Assembly: GCA_937139365.1 (NCBI GenBank)
Contig: CAKZPT010000074.1
Location: forward strand, 1 to 34,717
Length of the DNA: 34,717 nt
Direction: 5' to 3'
Source: an uncultured bacterium
Lineage (GTDB): Bacteria; Verrucomicrobiota; Kiritimatiellia; PWTM01
A program made the translations under genes and the position numbers. Within the stretch, counting starts at the first letter, position 1. Every line of letters starts with the position of its first letter. Positions 9,665 to 18,607 of this stretch are shown piece after piece. The notes under the pieces are model-generated. The model was given only the letters and a program-made list of their open reading frames with translations. It was not told the DNA's origin and searched no databases.

Positions 9665-10366
9665 GTGAGGACGAGGTGGGTGGGCCGCGGTCGATGGCGG
9701 GGCTTCACGCTGGTTGAGCTGCTGGTGGTGGTGGCGATCATCGGCATCCTGCTGTTCCTGCTGGTGCCGAACATCGCCGGGGCGACAGAGCGTGCCCGGC
9801 AGGCCTCGTGTGCGGCCAACTTGCACGCGCTCCTCGTTGCGACTCAAACGGCCGCCGCTGACTCGGACAACTGGTACCCCCCCATTCGCTCGTCCTCGGA
9901 TTGGCCCTACTACTTGCGGTACCTGACGAACAACCTCCTCCTCTCCAGCTACGGCATCACGCGCGGCCACCGCTACTGCCCCAGCAACCGCCGGGACTGG
10001 AACTTCGACCGTTTTTGGAACTGGTCCATGGGGGGGCAGATGTCCGTGTGGGGCTACGTCTACCTTGCGAAGGACGTGCCGAATGTGATGTCGGGTTGGA
10101 GCACGTTGCAAACCCACACCCGCGTGCCCGTGTTCCCGACCCAGTTGACGGACAACCCGTCGGCGCGCATGCTCTGGGTGGATGTCACGCGCGAGTAAAG
10201 CGGCTTTGGGTGGTTCGGTCCGGACTCCCCCCGCGGCGCCAACCACCTGCCCGGTCGGAACCCCGCCGGCGCCAACGAGGGGTTCGTGGATGGCTCCGTG
10301 CGCTGGGTGCGGTGGGAGAAAATGAAACCCCAATCGCGCAGTAAGGCATTCACCATCCATTGGTGA
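9665..10366 (+). pseudogene. Prepilin-type secreted protein (type II pseudopilin family), in-frame TAA
   Basis: GTG 9665, 6 bp after GGAGG, starts a short basic leader followed by the prepilin peptidase site and hydrophobic helix (GFTLVELLVVVAIIGIL), as in type II secretion-like pseudopilins abundant in PVC bacteria. An in-frame TAA at 10196-10198 ends the first open part at 177 residues. The same frame continues with the conserved family C-terminus (SGFGWFGPDSPRG, then EGFVDGSVRWVRW) to a TGA at 10364-10366, giving about 233 codons in all. A single substitution (for example GAA or CAA to TAA) explains it. The shortened product would lack the DGSVRWV end. Confidence 0.8.
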
Positions 10367-10370
10367 GTTC

Positions 10371-11336
10371 ATGCCCGCACGCGCGTATCGCATCCTCAGC
10401 CTCGACGGCGGCGGCATCCGCGGATGGATGACGGTGCGCCTGATCGAACGGCTGGGCGAGGAGGTGCCGGGATGGTGGCGGCGGGCGGACCTGCTGGCGG
10501 GCACCTCCACCGGCGGATTGATCGCGCTGGGGCTGGCCGCGGCTCTAGAACCGGCCACTCTGCGTCATCTCTACGAGTCGGCCGGACCGCAGGTGTTTCA
10601 CGATACCTGGATGGACAACGTTCGCGATTTGGGGCGGCTGGTCGGCGCCCAGTACGACGAGCGCCCGCTGCGCCGCGTGCTGGAGAAGACGTTCGGCGAC
10701 CTGCGACTCCGGGATCTACGGTGCCGCGTGCTGGTGCCCGCCTTCGACCTCGACAACGAGCATCCCGACCCGGCGCGGCGGGGCTGGGCGCCGAAGTTTT
10801 TTCACAACTTCCCCGGCCCGGACAGCGACGGGGAACGGCGGGTGCGGGACGTTGCGCTCTACACCTCGGTGGCGCCCGTCCATTTTCCGAGCGCCGACGG
10901 CTACATCGACGGCGGGGTCGTGGCCAACAACCCTTCCATGGCCGCGCTCGCCCAGACCCAGGACGGCCGCAGCCGCCAGCCGCGCCCGGCGCTGAGCCGC
11001 ATCGTGCTGCTCTCCATCGGCACCGGCGGCTCGCCGAAATTCATTCCCGGCCGCCGCCTCGACTGGGGACTCGGCCAGTGGAGCCGGCCGTTGCTGGACA
11101 TCCTTATGGAGGGCGGCATCGGCGTGCCGGACTATCAGTGCCGCCGGTTTCTTGGCGAACGCTACCATCGTCTCAACCCTCTCCTTCCTCCGGGGCTCGA
11201 AATCCGCATGAACGACGTAGTCGCCCTGCCCCGCCTGAAGGACTTCGCCGAACAACTGGACCTCGCGGACACGACAACATGGTTACAGACCTACTGGAAC
11301 GACCCCTCGCCCCCCCGACGGCGGCCGACGGCGTGA
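10371..11336 (+). CDS. Patatin-like phospholipase
   Basis: A 321-residue lipid acyl hydrolase with a Ser-Asp dyad. The oxyanion-hole loop is DGGGIRG (residues 12-18), the nucleophile is Ser46 in GTSTGG, and the partner is Asp180 in the DGG motif (YIDGGVVANNP). No signal peptide is evident, so it is probably cytoplasmic. It starts 5 bp after the prepilin remnant's terminal stop, and its TGA overlaps the next gene's ATG (TGATG), so it sits intact inside a cluster of broken genes. CapV-type CBASS effectors are in this family, but no CD-NTase is nearby, so a housekeeping or secretion-linked lipase role is equally likely. Confidence 0.88.
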   Translation: MPARAYRILSLDGGGIRGWMTVRLIERLGEEVPGWWRRADLLAGTSTGGLIALGLAAALEPATLRHLYESAGPQVFHDTWMDNVRDLGRLVGAQYDERPLRRVLEKTFGDLRLRDLRCRVLVPAFDLDNEHPDPARRGWAPKFFHNFPGPDSDGERRVRDVALYTSVAPVHFPSADGYIDGGVVANNPSMAALAQTQDGRSRQPRPALSRIVLLSIGTGGSPKFIPGRRLDWGLGQWSRPLLDILMEGGIGVPDYQCRRFLGERYHRLNPLLPPGLEIRMNDVVALPRLKDFAEQLDLADTTTWLQTYWNDPSPPRRRPTA

Positions 11337-13127
11337 TGCTGTCCTTCCGACGCTCCCATCGGGTTGCATGGTGGATGCTCGCCGTCGCGTTGCCGGCCGT
11401 CGCCGGACCCGCCAACGTCGTGCCGGCCGATTGGTGTCGCCGGCTGCCCCGGCCCGATCCCGCGGAGTGGAGCTGCGAAGTGGTCGACGGCGGCGCGGAC
11501 CAACCGGTCTTGAGGATCGAAGTGCGCCGCCCTGCCACGCCCTTTTACCGCCACCAGCTCACCTGGCCGCTCGAGTGGGCGTGACCAGAGTCCCACCACC
11601 TGGCGTTGACCCTCCGTGCCCGAGCCTCCGGCGCCAACCCCGTCCGCGTGCTCGTGGAGCAGCTCGGCGAGCCCTACCGGGCCCTCGCCGAAATCGACGT
11701 CCCGGCGCAGGGGACGGAATGAAAGGTCTATGGCGTCACCCAGACCGTCGATTTCGCATGGCCGCCGCGCTCCACGGCGCTGCGGTGCCAGTTCGGGGCG
11801 AAGACGATGGGGTGGTCGAATTCGCTGAACCGTGCGTGCTCGATCCGGGGGCCGACCCTCAGGCCATTATCGCCGGGAGGGCGACGACGCCGGAGGCGGT
11901 CGAGCAACGCATCCGACGCGTGAGGTACGCCGACCTGGTGGTCCGCGTCCGCGACCGCGGTGGACGGCCGGTCGCCGGCGCTGCCGTGGATGCGGAACAG
12001 GTCCGGCATACCTTTCTGTTCGGGTGCAACGCATTTCTGTTGCAGCCGGGGACCGACGCGCCGTGGCAGACAGGGTATCGGCGTCGGCTCACGGAGCTGT
12101 TCAATTACGTGACCCTGCCGTTCTACTGGGGTGCCTATGAGCCCCGCCCCAACCACTGTCAGAGGGACGGCTGGAGGCGATGGCTCGCTGGTGCTCGGAC
12201 CATGGTCTGGAAGCGAAGGGCATCCCATCTGCTGGCACGAAGTCTGGCCGGCGTGGGCCCCGACCCGGGCGGACGAAGCTATTCCCTTGCTCCGGGCACG
12301 CCTTGAGACGCTGCCGCGGCGTTACCGGCCGTGGATCCGTTACTGGGACGTCTGGAACGAGGCCCACGCCGCGACCCACCACCCATCGACCGGTGTCGGC
12401 GACTGGATCGCCCGCGACGGGGCCGCCGCCGTAGTCGCGCAGGCGATGGGATGGGCCCGGGCCGCCGCTCCGCCGGGCACGGTGCTTCTGTAGAACGACT
12501 TCGATGTGTCCGAGGCCAACGTCCGGCCGCTCCAACGACTTCGGGAGATGAACGCCCTGCCCGATGCCGTCGGCATCCAGTCGCACATGCGCGGCGGCGC
12601 CTGGCAGGACCGGCATCTCTGGCGCGTGCTGGAAACGTTCGCCCGGTTCGGCCGCCCGCTACATTTGACCGAGGTGACGATCGCCAGCGGCGGTTCGATG
12701 CCGCCCAAACGCGGCCGGCGTTCGTTCGACCCCGGCGAATGGCCGACGACGGCCGAGGGCGAGGCTCGGCAGGCGGCCGAGGTGGAGCGGTTCTACCGGC
12801 TTGCGTTCAGCCACCCGGCCGTGGAGGCGATCACGTGGTGGGACTTAAGCGACCGCGGCGCGTGGCAGCGGGCTCCGGCCGGACTGCTGCGGGAGGAGAC
12901 ATGACGCCCAAGCCGGCCTACGAACGCCTCCAACAGATCGTGCGCAGGGAGTGGTGGACCCGGGCGTCGGGACGAACCGACTCCACGGGCGCGGTCCGGC
13001 TGCGCGTTCTTCGTGTGCGCTCCACCGCCTCTCCGCCGTGTTGCACGACGGCCGCCGGAGCGCGCGCGAAGTCGTGATCCCCCAACTAGGCCCCGCCGAG
13101 GTGGTAGCGGACATCGCGGTGGAATGA
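11336..13127 (+). pseudogene. Secreted GH10-like glycoside hydrolase, heavily interrupted
   Basis: Pieced together across frames: signal peptide (AWWMLAVALPAVAG), an N-terminal beta domain, a linker domain (VVRVRDRGGRPVAGAAV), then a GH10-type barrel (HTFLFGCNAFLL, LPFYWGAYEP). The acid/base Glu in WDVWNEA (near 12350) and nucleophile Glu in HLTEVTI (near 12670) are still encoded. Lesions: TGA 11582-11584, TGA 11720-11722 (where Trp is expected), a missing G at 11809-11812, a missing base near 12169, a missing G at 12218-12220, TAG 12491-12493 (before NDFDV, where Tyr fits), a shift near 12896 and at least one near 13005-13030. The true C-terminus ends at TGA 13125-13127. Likely ancestral activity: endo-xylanase or related. 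Confidence 0.85.
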
Positions 13128-13171
13128 GGCTGCGGTTGCCGCGCGGGGTCTCCGGCCGTACGGTGGAGCCG

Positions 13172-14134
13172 ATGGACACGGCGCGCAGGCGAGCGGAACG
13201 GGTGGGTGACCTTGGCGAACGGGAGATCATACGGCGCATCTCGAGGCAGACCGACCCCGGCCGCGGTGTACGGCGCGGCATCGGCGACGATTGCGCCGTC
13301 GTGCGGGTGGCCGGCTCGACCCACGACTGGCTGCTGACGACCGATCCAGTGATCGAAGGCGTCCACTTCCTTGCCGGCACCGCCGGCCGTCGCGTCGGCC
13401 ACAAGGCCGCCGGCCGAGTGTTGAGCGACATCGCGGCGATGGGCGGCGAACCGCTGTACGTGCTCTTCAACCTGGTTGCGCCACCTCGGGCGGAGGCCCG
13501 GTGGATCGACGACCTCTACCGCGGAGCCACCGCCCTCTGCCGCCGGCACGGCGCAGCCATCGTCGGCGGCGACGTCGCTCGGGGGCCGCGCCTCGAGGTC
13601 CATGCCTTCGCGGTCGGCCGCTGCCCCGCCGGCAGCGCGGTGCTGCGCCGCGGAGCGCGGCCCGGCGATCTTCTCTACGTCACTGGCCGGCTGGGCGGGA
13701 GCCTCCTTGGCCGTCACCTGGCGTTCGAGCCCCGCGTCGAGGCCGGCCGCTGGCTGGCGCGCGGCCGGTGGGCGGCCGCGATGCTCGACCTCAGCGACGG
13801 CCTGGCCTCCGACACGCGACGGTTGATGGAGGAGAGTGGCATCGGCGTGGACATCGACGCGGATCGCGTTCCCGTCTCCGTCGCCGCCCGGCGACTGCGC
13901 GACAGCCGGCCGCCTCTGTACCACGCGCTGTGCGACGGCGAGGACTTCGAGCTGCTGTTTGCCGTCCGCCCGCGCCGTGCCGCCGCCCTGGAGCGGCGGT
14001 GGCGGCGGAGATTTCCGAACCTCGAACTGAACCGGATCGGCCGCGCGACGGCGGAGACCGGCGTCCTGGCCGTGGTCTCGAACGGACGGCGCTGCGTCTG
14101 GGCCGGCACGGGATACGAGCACTTCGTCACGTGA
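13172..14134 (+). CDS. thiL: Thiamine-monophosphate kinase
   Basis: Phosphorylates thiamine monophosphate to thiamine diphosphate, the final step of the cofactor pathway; 320 residues, the normal length. Metal and ATP site motifs are GDDCAVV (38-44), TTDPVIEGVHF (56-66), LSDIAAMGG (84-92) and VGGD (131-134). DLSDGLASD and DGEDFELLF further match ThiL of the AIRS/PurM fold. ATG 13172 is preceded by GGTGGAG; GTG 13163 is an alternative. No other thi gene is adjacent. The 3' end overlaps the convergent carbonic anhydrase gene by 8 bp. Confidence 0.94.
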   Translation: MDTARRRAERVGDLGEREIIRRISRQTDPGRGVRRGIGDDCAVVRVAGSTHDWLLTTDPVIEGVHFLAGTAGRRVGHKAAGRVLSDIAAMGGEPLYVLFNLVAPPRAEARWIDDLYRGATALCRRHGAAIVGGDVARGPRLEVHAFAVGRCPAGSAVLRRGARPGDLLYVTGRLGGSLLGRHLAFEPRVEAGRWLARGRWAAAMLDLSDGLASDTRRLMEESGIGVDIDADRVPVSVAARRLRDSRPPLYHALCDGEDFELLFAVRPRRAAALERRWRRRFPNLELNRIGRATAETGVLAVVSNGRRCVWAGTGYEHFVT

Positions 14135-14750
14135 CCGTCACCGCCAATCCTTGCGGTAGGGTGGGCGCGGTGAGTGGAGGGAACAGCTCGATCAGCCGGC
14201 CGTCGACAAGGTCGTAGAACCAGCCGCGCAGCCGGAGGACGGCTCCCGCCGCCCACCGCGCACGGACAGACGGCGTTGCGGCGAGACGCGAGACCTGTGT
14301 CCGCACGTTCCGCTCGGCCGCCGCGCGAACGGGGTCCGATGCGCCTTCCAGGAATGCGGACACATCGCCCAGTCCGGCGCGGAGGCCGGCAATCCACGTT
14401 TCCATCGGACCGGCGGCCGGGAGGGACAGCGCGGCCTTGATGGCTCCACAGTCGCTGTGCCCGCAAACGACGATGTCGGAGACTCCCAGCGTCTCCACGG
14501 CGTACGACAGGGCGGCCATGGCCGACGGGTCCTCCGGCGGGGCGGCGTTGCCGATGTTTCGGAGCACGAACAACTCGCCGGGTTCGGCCCCGGCGATGAG
14601 TTCAGGGGGGACCCGACTGTCGGAGCATCCGATCCAGAAGACGGCCGGGTGCTGGCCGCCAAGTATGTCTGCGCGAACGGACGGCGAGACGGAGAGCATC
14701 CGACGCACCCATCCCTGGTTTCGGTGGAGCAGTTTCTCAGCGCCGGTCAT
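14127..14750 (-). CDS. Beta-class carbonic anhydrase
   Basis: A 207-residue zinc enzyme interconverting CO2 and bicarbonate in the cytoplasm. Zinc ligands are Cys42 (CSDSR, with the Asp44/Arg46 dyad), His98 and Cys101 (GHSDCG). LFVLRNIGN and the C-terminal RGWFYDLVDGRL strand are standard. ATG 14750 fits the family N-terminus (EKLLHRNQGWV); an in-frame ATG at 14778 is possible but adds an atypical extension. It stands alone, convergent with thiL. Bicarbonate supply for carboxylases is the usual role. Confidence 0.93.
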   Translation of the reverse strand: MTGAEKLLHRNQGWVRRMLSVSPSVRADILGGQHPAVFWIGCSDSRVPPELIAGAEPGELFVLRNIGNAAPPEDPSAMAALSYAVETLGVSDIVVCGHSDCGAIKAALSLPAAGPMETWIAGLRAGLGDVSAFLEGASDPVRAAAERNVRTQVSRLAATPSVRARWAAGAVLRLRGWFYDLVDGRLIELFPPLTAPTLPQGLAVTVT

Positions 14751-15098
14751 GGTCGGACAAGCCTTTGCGACAGGCATGGCCAGTGTTGCGTCCCGGCGCC
14801 TCGACGGCAAGTCCGATCCCGACACTGGTCGCTGGTCTCGACGCACGCACCGGTGCGGCGTGCGGAGACGGGGGGCGCGCGCTAGTCCGCGCAGTTCCGG
14901 ATGTCTCGCCCGGCGCGGGTGGTGCGCGGCAACGCACCTGCTGTTCCTCCTGCCGGCGGCGACGGGGAAGCGGTGTGGTGCGGAAGGAGAATTGCCCCAC
15001 ACCTGCCGGCGTCCCGCCGGATCGCCCTGAAGGGACTTTTCAGAATACGCGGGTCGTGCTAGGTAGTTTCTGTTCCGATGCAACCCTAGGGGCGCTTC
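14751..15098. other. Divergent intergenic region between carbonic anhydrase and DUF1080 gene
   Basis: It must hold promoters for both flanking genes, but no hexamer pair is convincing. A short CCCT/AGGG hairpin precedes a TTTTC stretch near 15025-15037. All six frames give only Arg/Pro-rich shadow translations. Confidence 0.35.
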
Positions 15099-15833
15099 AT
15101 GGTGCGTACGAAGGCTTGGAGAATCGTGCCGCTGGCCGTGGCCATGTCGACGATCGCAGCGGCGGCGGAACCCAACACCCTGAGCGGCGCGGAAAAGGCC
15201 GAAGGATGGCAACTGCTCTTCGACGGCCAGTCGCTTGAGCACTGGCAGGGGCTCGCTAAGCCTGAGATCGGATCCGGATGGGTCGTCCGGGACGGCGCGA
15301 TCGTGATCCGCCCGAAGTCCAGAGCCGGCGACATCATTACTCGCCGGACGTATCGGAATTTCGACTTCCGCTTCGAGTTCCGTGTGTCCCCCGGCGCCAA
15401 CAGCGGGGTGAAGTACTTCGTTGACCCTGGCCGGGCCCAGGGGGGGCACGGCATCGGGTGCGAATATCAGGTGCTCGACGATGCCCGCCATCCAGACGCG
15501 AAGCTGCGCGCCGACGGAAGCCGGACGGTTGCTTCCCTCTACGACGTGCTGCCCGCTGCCCCTGACAAGCCGGTGCGACCGCCGGGGGAGTGGAACGAAG
15601 GCCGGATCGTCGTCCGGGGTCCCCGCGTCGAACACTGGCTCAACGGCGTCAAGGTCCTCGCATACGAGCGCGGTTCGCCCGCCTACCGCGCGGCGGTGGC
15701 GAACAGCAAGTTCGCGAAAATCGAGGGCTTTGGCGAGTGGCCCGAGGGCCATCTCCTGCTGCAGGATCACAACGACGAGGTTGCGTACCGCAACCTGAAG
15801 ATCCGTCCGCTGGATGACTCTGCGCGTCCGTAG
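15099..15833 (+). CDS. DUF1080 (3-keto-disaccharide hydrolase-type) secreted protein
   Basis: A 244-residue secreted protein: signal peptide (WRIVPLAVAMSTIAAAAE), then one concanavalin-like beta-sandwich of the DUF1080 family. Signature pieces are GWQLLFDGQSLEHW, FDFRFEFRVSPGANSGVKYF, GCEYQVLDD, WNEGRIVVRGPRVEHWLNG and GHLLLQDHNDEVAYRNLKI. Members bind or cleave keto-sugars and are often near MocA oxidoreductases, as here (about 5.5 kb away). ATG 15099; the upstream AGGGG may be the ribosome site. It is intact, unlike most secreted genes in this window. Confidence 0.9.
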   Translation: MVRTKAWRIVPLAVAMSTIAAAAEPNTLSGAEKAEGWQLLFDGQSLEHWQGLAKPEIGSGWVVRDGAIVIRPKSRAGDIITRRTYRNFDFRFEFRVSPGANSGVKYFVDPGRAQGGHGIGCEYQVLDDARHPDAKLRADGSRTVASLYDVLPAAPDKPVRPPGEWNEGRIVVRGPRVEHWLNGVKVLAYERGSPAYRAAVANSKFAKIEGFGEWPEGHLLLQDHNDEVAYRNLKIRPLDDSARP

Positions 15834-15903
15834 GAACGCGATGCCGTCAGACGACCGGCGTGGAGCGAGGGGCGAACGGAACGACCGGGGGAGAGCAAGA
15901 GAC

Positions 15904-16755
15904 ATGGCCATGAACCGCCTCGCCGCTGACCACCGCCGAGTTCTCGCCGGCCTGCGGCTCCGCCGCTTCGCGGCCGCCGCGACCCTATGGAGTGCCGCAA
16001 CCGCCCACGCCGCCGACGCGACGCTCGATGTCGCACTTTGGTCGAAGTACGTCTTTCGCGGCCAGGTGTACACCGACGACCCCGTGCTACAGCCGTCGCT
16101 CACGCTGGCGGGACCGTCCGGCCTGTCCTTCAACACGTGGTTGAACTTCGACCTGACCGACGCCAACTCCACGCCCGACCGCGACACGCGGGGCCGCCCG
16201 ACGGAGGCGGACGTGACCCTCTCGTGGACGCCGGCGGAAGGCTTGTGGACGCCCGAGGTCGGCGTCACCGCCTATCTCATCAGCGAACCTCCGGGTGCGG
16301 CGGGCACGACGGCGGACGCCTGGGCCGGTTTGCGATTCGATCCGGCGGAGCTGGTCGAGGGGGCGGCGGCGGTGCTGCCCGCGGTCTCGGCCAGGGTGTG
16401 GTACGAGTTTCTCGACATCGACGATCTCTATGCCGCGCTGGGCGCCGACCGCGTGTGGGAGCTGGCGGAGGGCCTGACGTTGTCGCTTTCGGCGTCCGTC
16501 GGCTACGGCCGGCGGCCGTACAACGAGTATTTCTTCGGGGGCGACGATCCGGAGGCTCCGGTGGTGGACCGCGGGGGGTGGAACGACGTCACGGTGGTGG
16601 CGGAGCTGGCTTGGACCATCGGCGAAGGCGTGACGGCCGGCCTGATGGGCCAGTACACCGCTCTTCTGGACGACATGATCCGGGCGGCCGCGCGAAGCCG
16701 GTATGGCGGCGACGAGTGGTGGCTCGGCGGGGCGAGAGTGTCCTGGGAGTTCTGA
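15904..16755 (+). CDS. TorF-family putative outer-membrane porin
   Basis: A 283-residue predicted beta barrel. A basic N-terminus and hydrophobic signal ending near AHA-ADA is followed by alternating amphipathic strands. ALWSKYVFRGQVYTDDPVLQPSL resembles the first strands of the TorF/Gcw_chp family, and the protein ends in Trp-Glu-Phe, the aromatic C-terminal residue expected for outer-membrane assembly. ATG 15904 is taken with the GGGGGAG site upstream; ATG 15910 is equally possible. It follows the DUF1080 gene by 70 bp. The permeant solute is not predictable. Confidence 0.7.
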   Translation: MAMNRLAADHRRVLAGLRLRRFAAAATLWSAATAHAADATLDVALWSKYVFRGQVYTDDPVLQPSLTLAGPSGLSFNTWLNFDLTDANSTPDRDTRGRPTEADVTLSWTPAEGLWTPEVGVTAYLISEPPGAAGTTADAWAGLRFDPAELVEGAAAVLPAVSARVWYEFLDIDDLYAALGADRVWELAEGLTLSLSASVGYGRRPYNEYFFGGDDPEAPVVDRGGWNDVTVVAELAWTIGEGVTAGLMGQYTALLDDMIRAAARSRYGGDEWWLGGARVSWEF

Positions 16756-16825
16756 GGCTGCGCAGGGGCGGCGACGGGATTGGGCCCCGTCTCGGGCCGC
16801 ACCGGAGAAGACAAGGAGGACGCCC

Positions 16826-16924
16826 CTGCCCACGCAACACCGTTTCGCGGTTTTCGCGGCCGCGGCGCTGGCGGCGGCGAAGGCCGGGGCCCGCGTGTTT
16901 CTGGCGACGCCCCACACCTACCTC
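16826..16924 (+). pseudogene. Remnant of FAD-dependent oxidoreductase N-terminus
   Basis: After an AAGGAGGA site (about 16813) the plus frame reads RFAVFAAAALAAAKAGARV followed by FLATPHTYL. This matches the beta-alpha-beta start of secreted FAD-dependent oxidoreductases of PVC bacteria, where FLATPxxYLGED is common. The glycine loop between the first strand and helix looks partly lost. Homology stops at about 16924, where the sequence passes directly into the sulfatase remnant on the other strand. The call rests on about 33 codons, so it is tentative. Confidence 0.45.
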
Positions 16925-17127
16925 GTGGAGGCCGTGAACACCATGCCCTCGGCCGCGAGGCGGTCGAGATGGGGGGTGGGGATGTTGCCGTCCGGGTTGA
17001 GGGCGCGGACGTCGCCATACCCCAGATCGTCGGCCAGAATGACGACAATGTCCGGCAGAGCGGGGAAGCTGCGGATTGCACCGAGGCATGTGGCGACCAG
17101 GACGGCAGGCCAGACGGGATGTTTCAT
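16918..17127 (-). pseudogene. Truncated N-terminus of arylsulfatase-type sulfatase
   Basis: From ATG 17127, with GGAGG 8 bp upstream, it reads a signal peptide (MKHPVWPAVLVATCLGAI) and then the sulfatase opening DIVVILADDLGYGDV, with the metal-binding Asp pair, and TPHLDRLAAEGMVFT. Family members continue to the Cys/Ser-X-Pro-X-Arg formylglycine site about 20 residues later and reach 450-500 residues. Here homology ends after MVFT and a TAG follows four codons on. The catalytic residue and everything after it are missing, so the product cannot be active. Confidence 0.85.
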
Positions 17128-17206
17128 CGCGGCGACCTCCGGCGCCCGATTCTACTCCGGTTCGCCGGCCGGTGAAAAGGATCCCTGCTCGCTGTGATCT
17201 GGGTGG

Positions 17207-17235
17207 TTGCACAGAAACGGTGCGTGAAGTATAGA
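17207..17235 (+). promoter_or_regulatory. Candidate promoter for xylA
   Basis: TTGCAC at 17207-17212 and TATAGA at 17230-17235 have an ideal 17-bp spacer and lie about 44 bp upstream of the xylA ATG, in a locally AT-richer stretch. No clear CRE or XylR-like operator palindrome was recognised around it. Confidence 0.5.
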
Positions 17236-17278
17236 GCTCTAAATTGGCCGCCCGGCGCGGCGTGGAAAGGGGTGCGGG

Positions 17279-18607
17279 ATGAAGGTGTGGGTCGGCGAGC
17301 GGGAATTCTTCAAAGGAATCGGCAAAATCGTTTACGAAGGCCCCGAAACAAAGAACCCATTGGCGTTCCAGTGGTACGACGAGGAGCGAGTCGTCGCGGG
17401 GAAGAAGATGCGGGACCACCTGCGATTTGCCGTGGCCTACTGGCACTCCTTCTGCGGCACCGGCGGCGATCCCTTTGGTGCGCCGACCCGCCGTCTTCCC
17501 TGGATGACGGCGACCGATCCACTGCAACGCGCCCGCGACAAGATGGATGCCTGCTTCGAGTTCGCGACGAAGTTGGGCATCCCGTTCTACTGTTTCCACG
17601 ACTACGACCTGATCGAGGAGGGCGCGACGCAGGCCGAAAGCGAGCGGCGCCTCGATGCAATGGTGGAGTATGCCAGGGCCAAGCAGAAGGCCACTGGCGT
17701 ACGGTTGCTCTGGGGCACGGCGAACCTCTTCAGCCACCCGCGGTACATGAACGGCGCGGCGACGAACCCCGATTTTGCGGTCGTTGCCCGGGCGGGCGCG
17801 CAGGTGAAGAAGGCGCTCGACATCACGATCGCACTCGGCGGGCAGAACTATGTCTTTTGGGGCGGCCGCGAGGGTTACCTGAGCCTCTTGAACACCGACA
17901 CGAAACGCGAACTGGAGCACATGGCGCGGTTCCTTGCGATGGCGCGCGACTATGCCCGCGCCCAGGGGTGGAAGGGAACGCTGCTGATCGAGCCCAAACC
18001 GATGGAGCCGTCGAAACACCAGTACGATTTCGACGCCGCCACGGTGATCGGTTTCCTGCGTCACTACGGCCTCGACAAGGATTTTAAGCTGAATATCGAG
18101 GTCAACCACGCCACGCTCGCCAACCACTCCTTCCAGCACGACCTGCAGGTGGCGGCCGACGCCGGCATGCTCGGCAGCATCGATGCCAACCGCGGCGACT
18201 ACCAGAACGGGTGGGACACCGACCAGTTCCCCATCAACTTGTACGAGCTGGTCGAGGCGATGCTCGTCATTCTGCCCGCCGGCGGGTTCAAGACCGGAGG
18301 AATCAACTTCGACGCGAAAGTGCGCCGCAATTCGACGGACCTTGAGGACATGGTGATCGCCCACATCACCGGGATGGATGCGTTTGCCCGGGCGCTGGTC
18401 GTGGCCGACGACATCCTCCGCAACTCGCCCTACCTCAAGATGCGGAAGGAGCGGTACGCTTCCTTCGATTCGGGCGACGGCGCCAGGTTCGAGAAGGGGA
18501 AATTGACATTGGAGGACCTCCACCGCATCGCGATGCAAAGCGGGGAGCCGAAGCAGATCAGCGGCAAGCAGGAGCTCTACGAGCTGATCCTCGCCCGCCA
18601 CATGTAA
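17279..18607 (+). CDS. xylA: Xylose isomerase
   Basis: Converts D-xylose to D-xylulose (and glucose to fructose) in the cytoplasm; 442 residues, a class II length. [10 protein letters not shown]-type N-terminal strands are present ([10 protein letters not shown]). His107 and Asp110 of FHDYD form the catalytic pair, VFWGGREGY is the family signature, and the metal-site DANRGD and FDAKVRR motifs are complete. ATG 17279 follows AAAGGGG. No xylulokinase or xylose transporter is adjacent, so it is a lone gene with its own promoter, next to a deletion scar. No lesions. Confidence 0.96.
   Translation: MKVWVGEREFFKGIGKIVYEGPETKNPLAFQWYDEERVVAGKKMRDHLRFAVAYWHSFCGTGGDPFGAPTRRLPWMTATDPLQRARDKMDACFEFATKLGIPFYCFHDYDLIEEGATQAESERRLDAMVEYARAKQKATGVRLLWGTANLFSHPRYMNGAATNPDFAVVARAGAQVKKALDITIALGGQNYVFWGGREGYLSLLNTDTKRELEHMARFLAMARDYARAQGWKGTLLIEPKPMEPSKHQYDFDAATVIGFLRHYGLDKDFKLNIEVNHATLANHSFQHDLQVAADAGMLGSIDANRGDYQNGWDTDQFPINLYELVEAMLVILPAGGFKTGGINFDAKVRRNSTDLEDMVIAHITGMDAFARALVVADDILRNSPYLKMRKERYASFDSGDGARFEKGKLTLEDLHRIAMQSGEPKQISGKQELYELILARHM

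Noticed and set aside
10371-11336. CBASS or other anti-phage system built on the patatin
   Set aside because: CapV-like patatins need a CD-NTase or other sensor. The neighbours are a prepilin remnant and a GH10-like pseudogene.
11582-12493. Recoding of TGA (as Trp) or TAG as a sense codon
   Set aside because: Intact genes such as bioB, thiL, icd and apbC end in TGA and use TGG for Trp. TAA, TAG and TGA all occur as premature stops, always alongside frameshifts, which fits decay rather than a variant code.
14851-15238. Long open frames between carbonic anhydrase and the DUF1080 gene
   Set aside because: They are Arg/Pro/Gly-rich with no motif and overlap the start of the DUF1080 gene in another frame, as expected from high GC content.
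3590-17127. Working FGE-sulfatase activation pair
   Set aside because: The FGE-like domain is frameshifted and the only sulfatase in the window is truncated before its formylglycine site.
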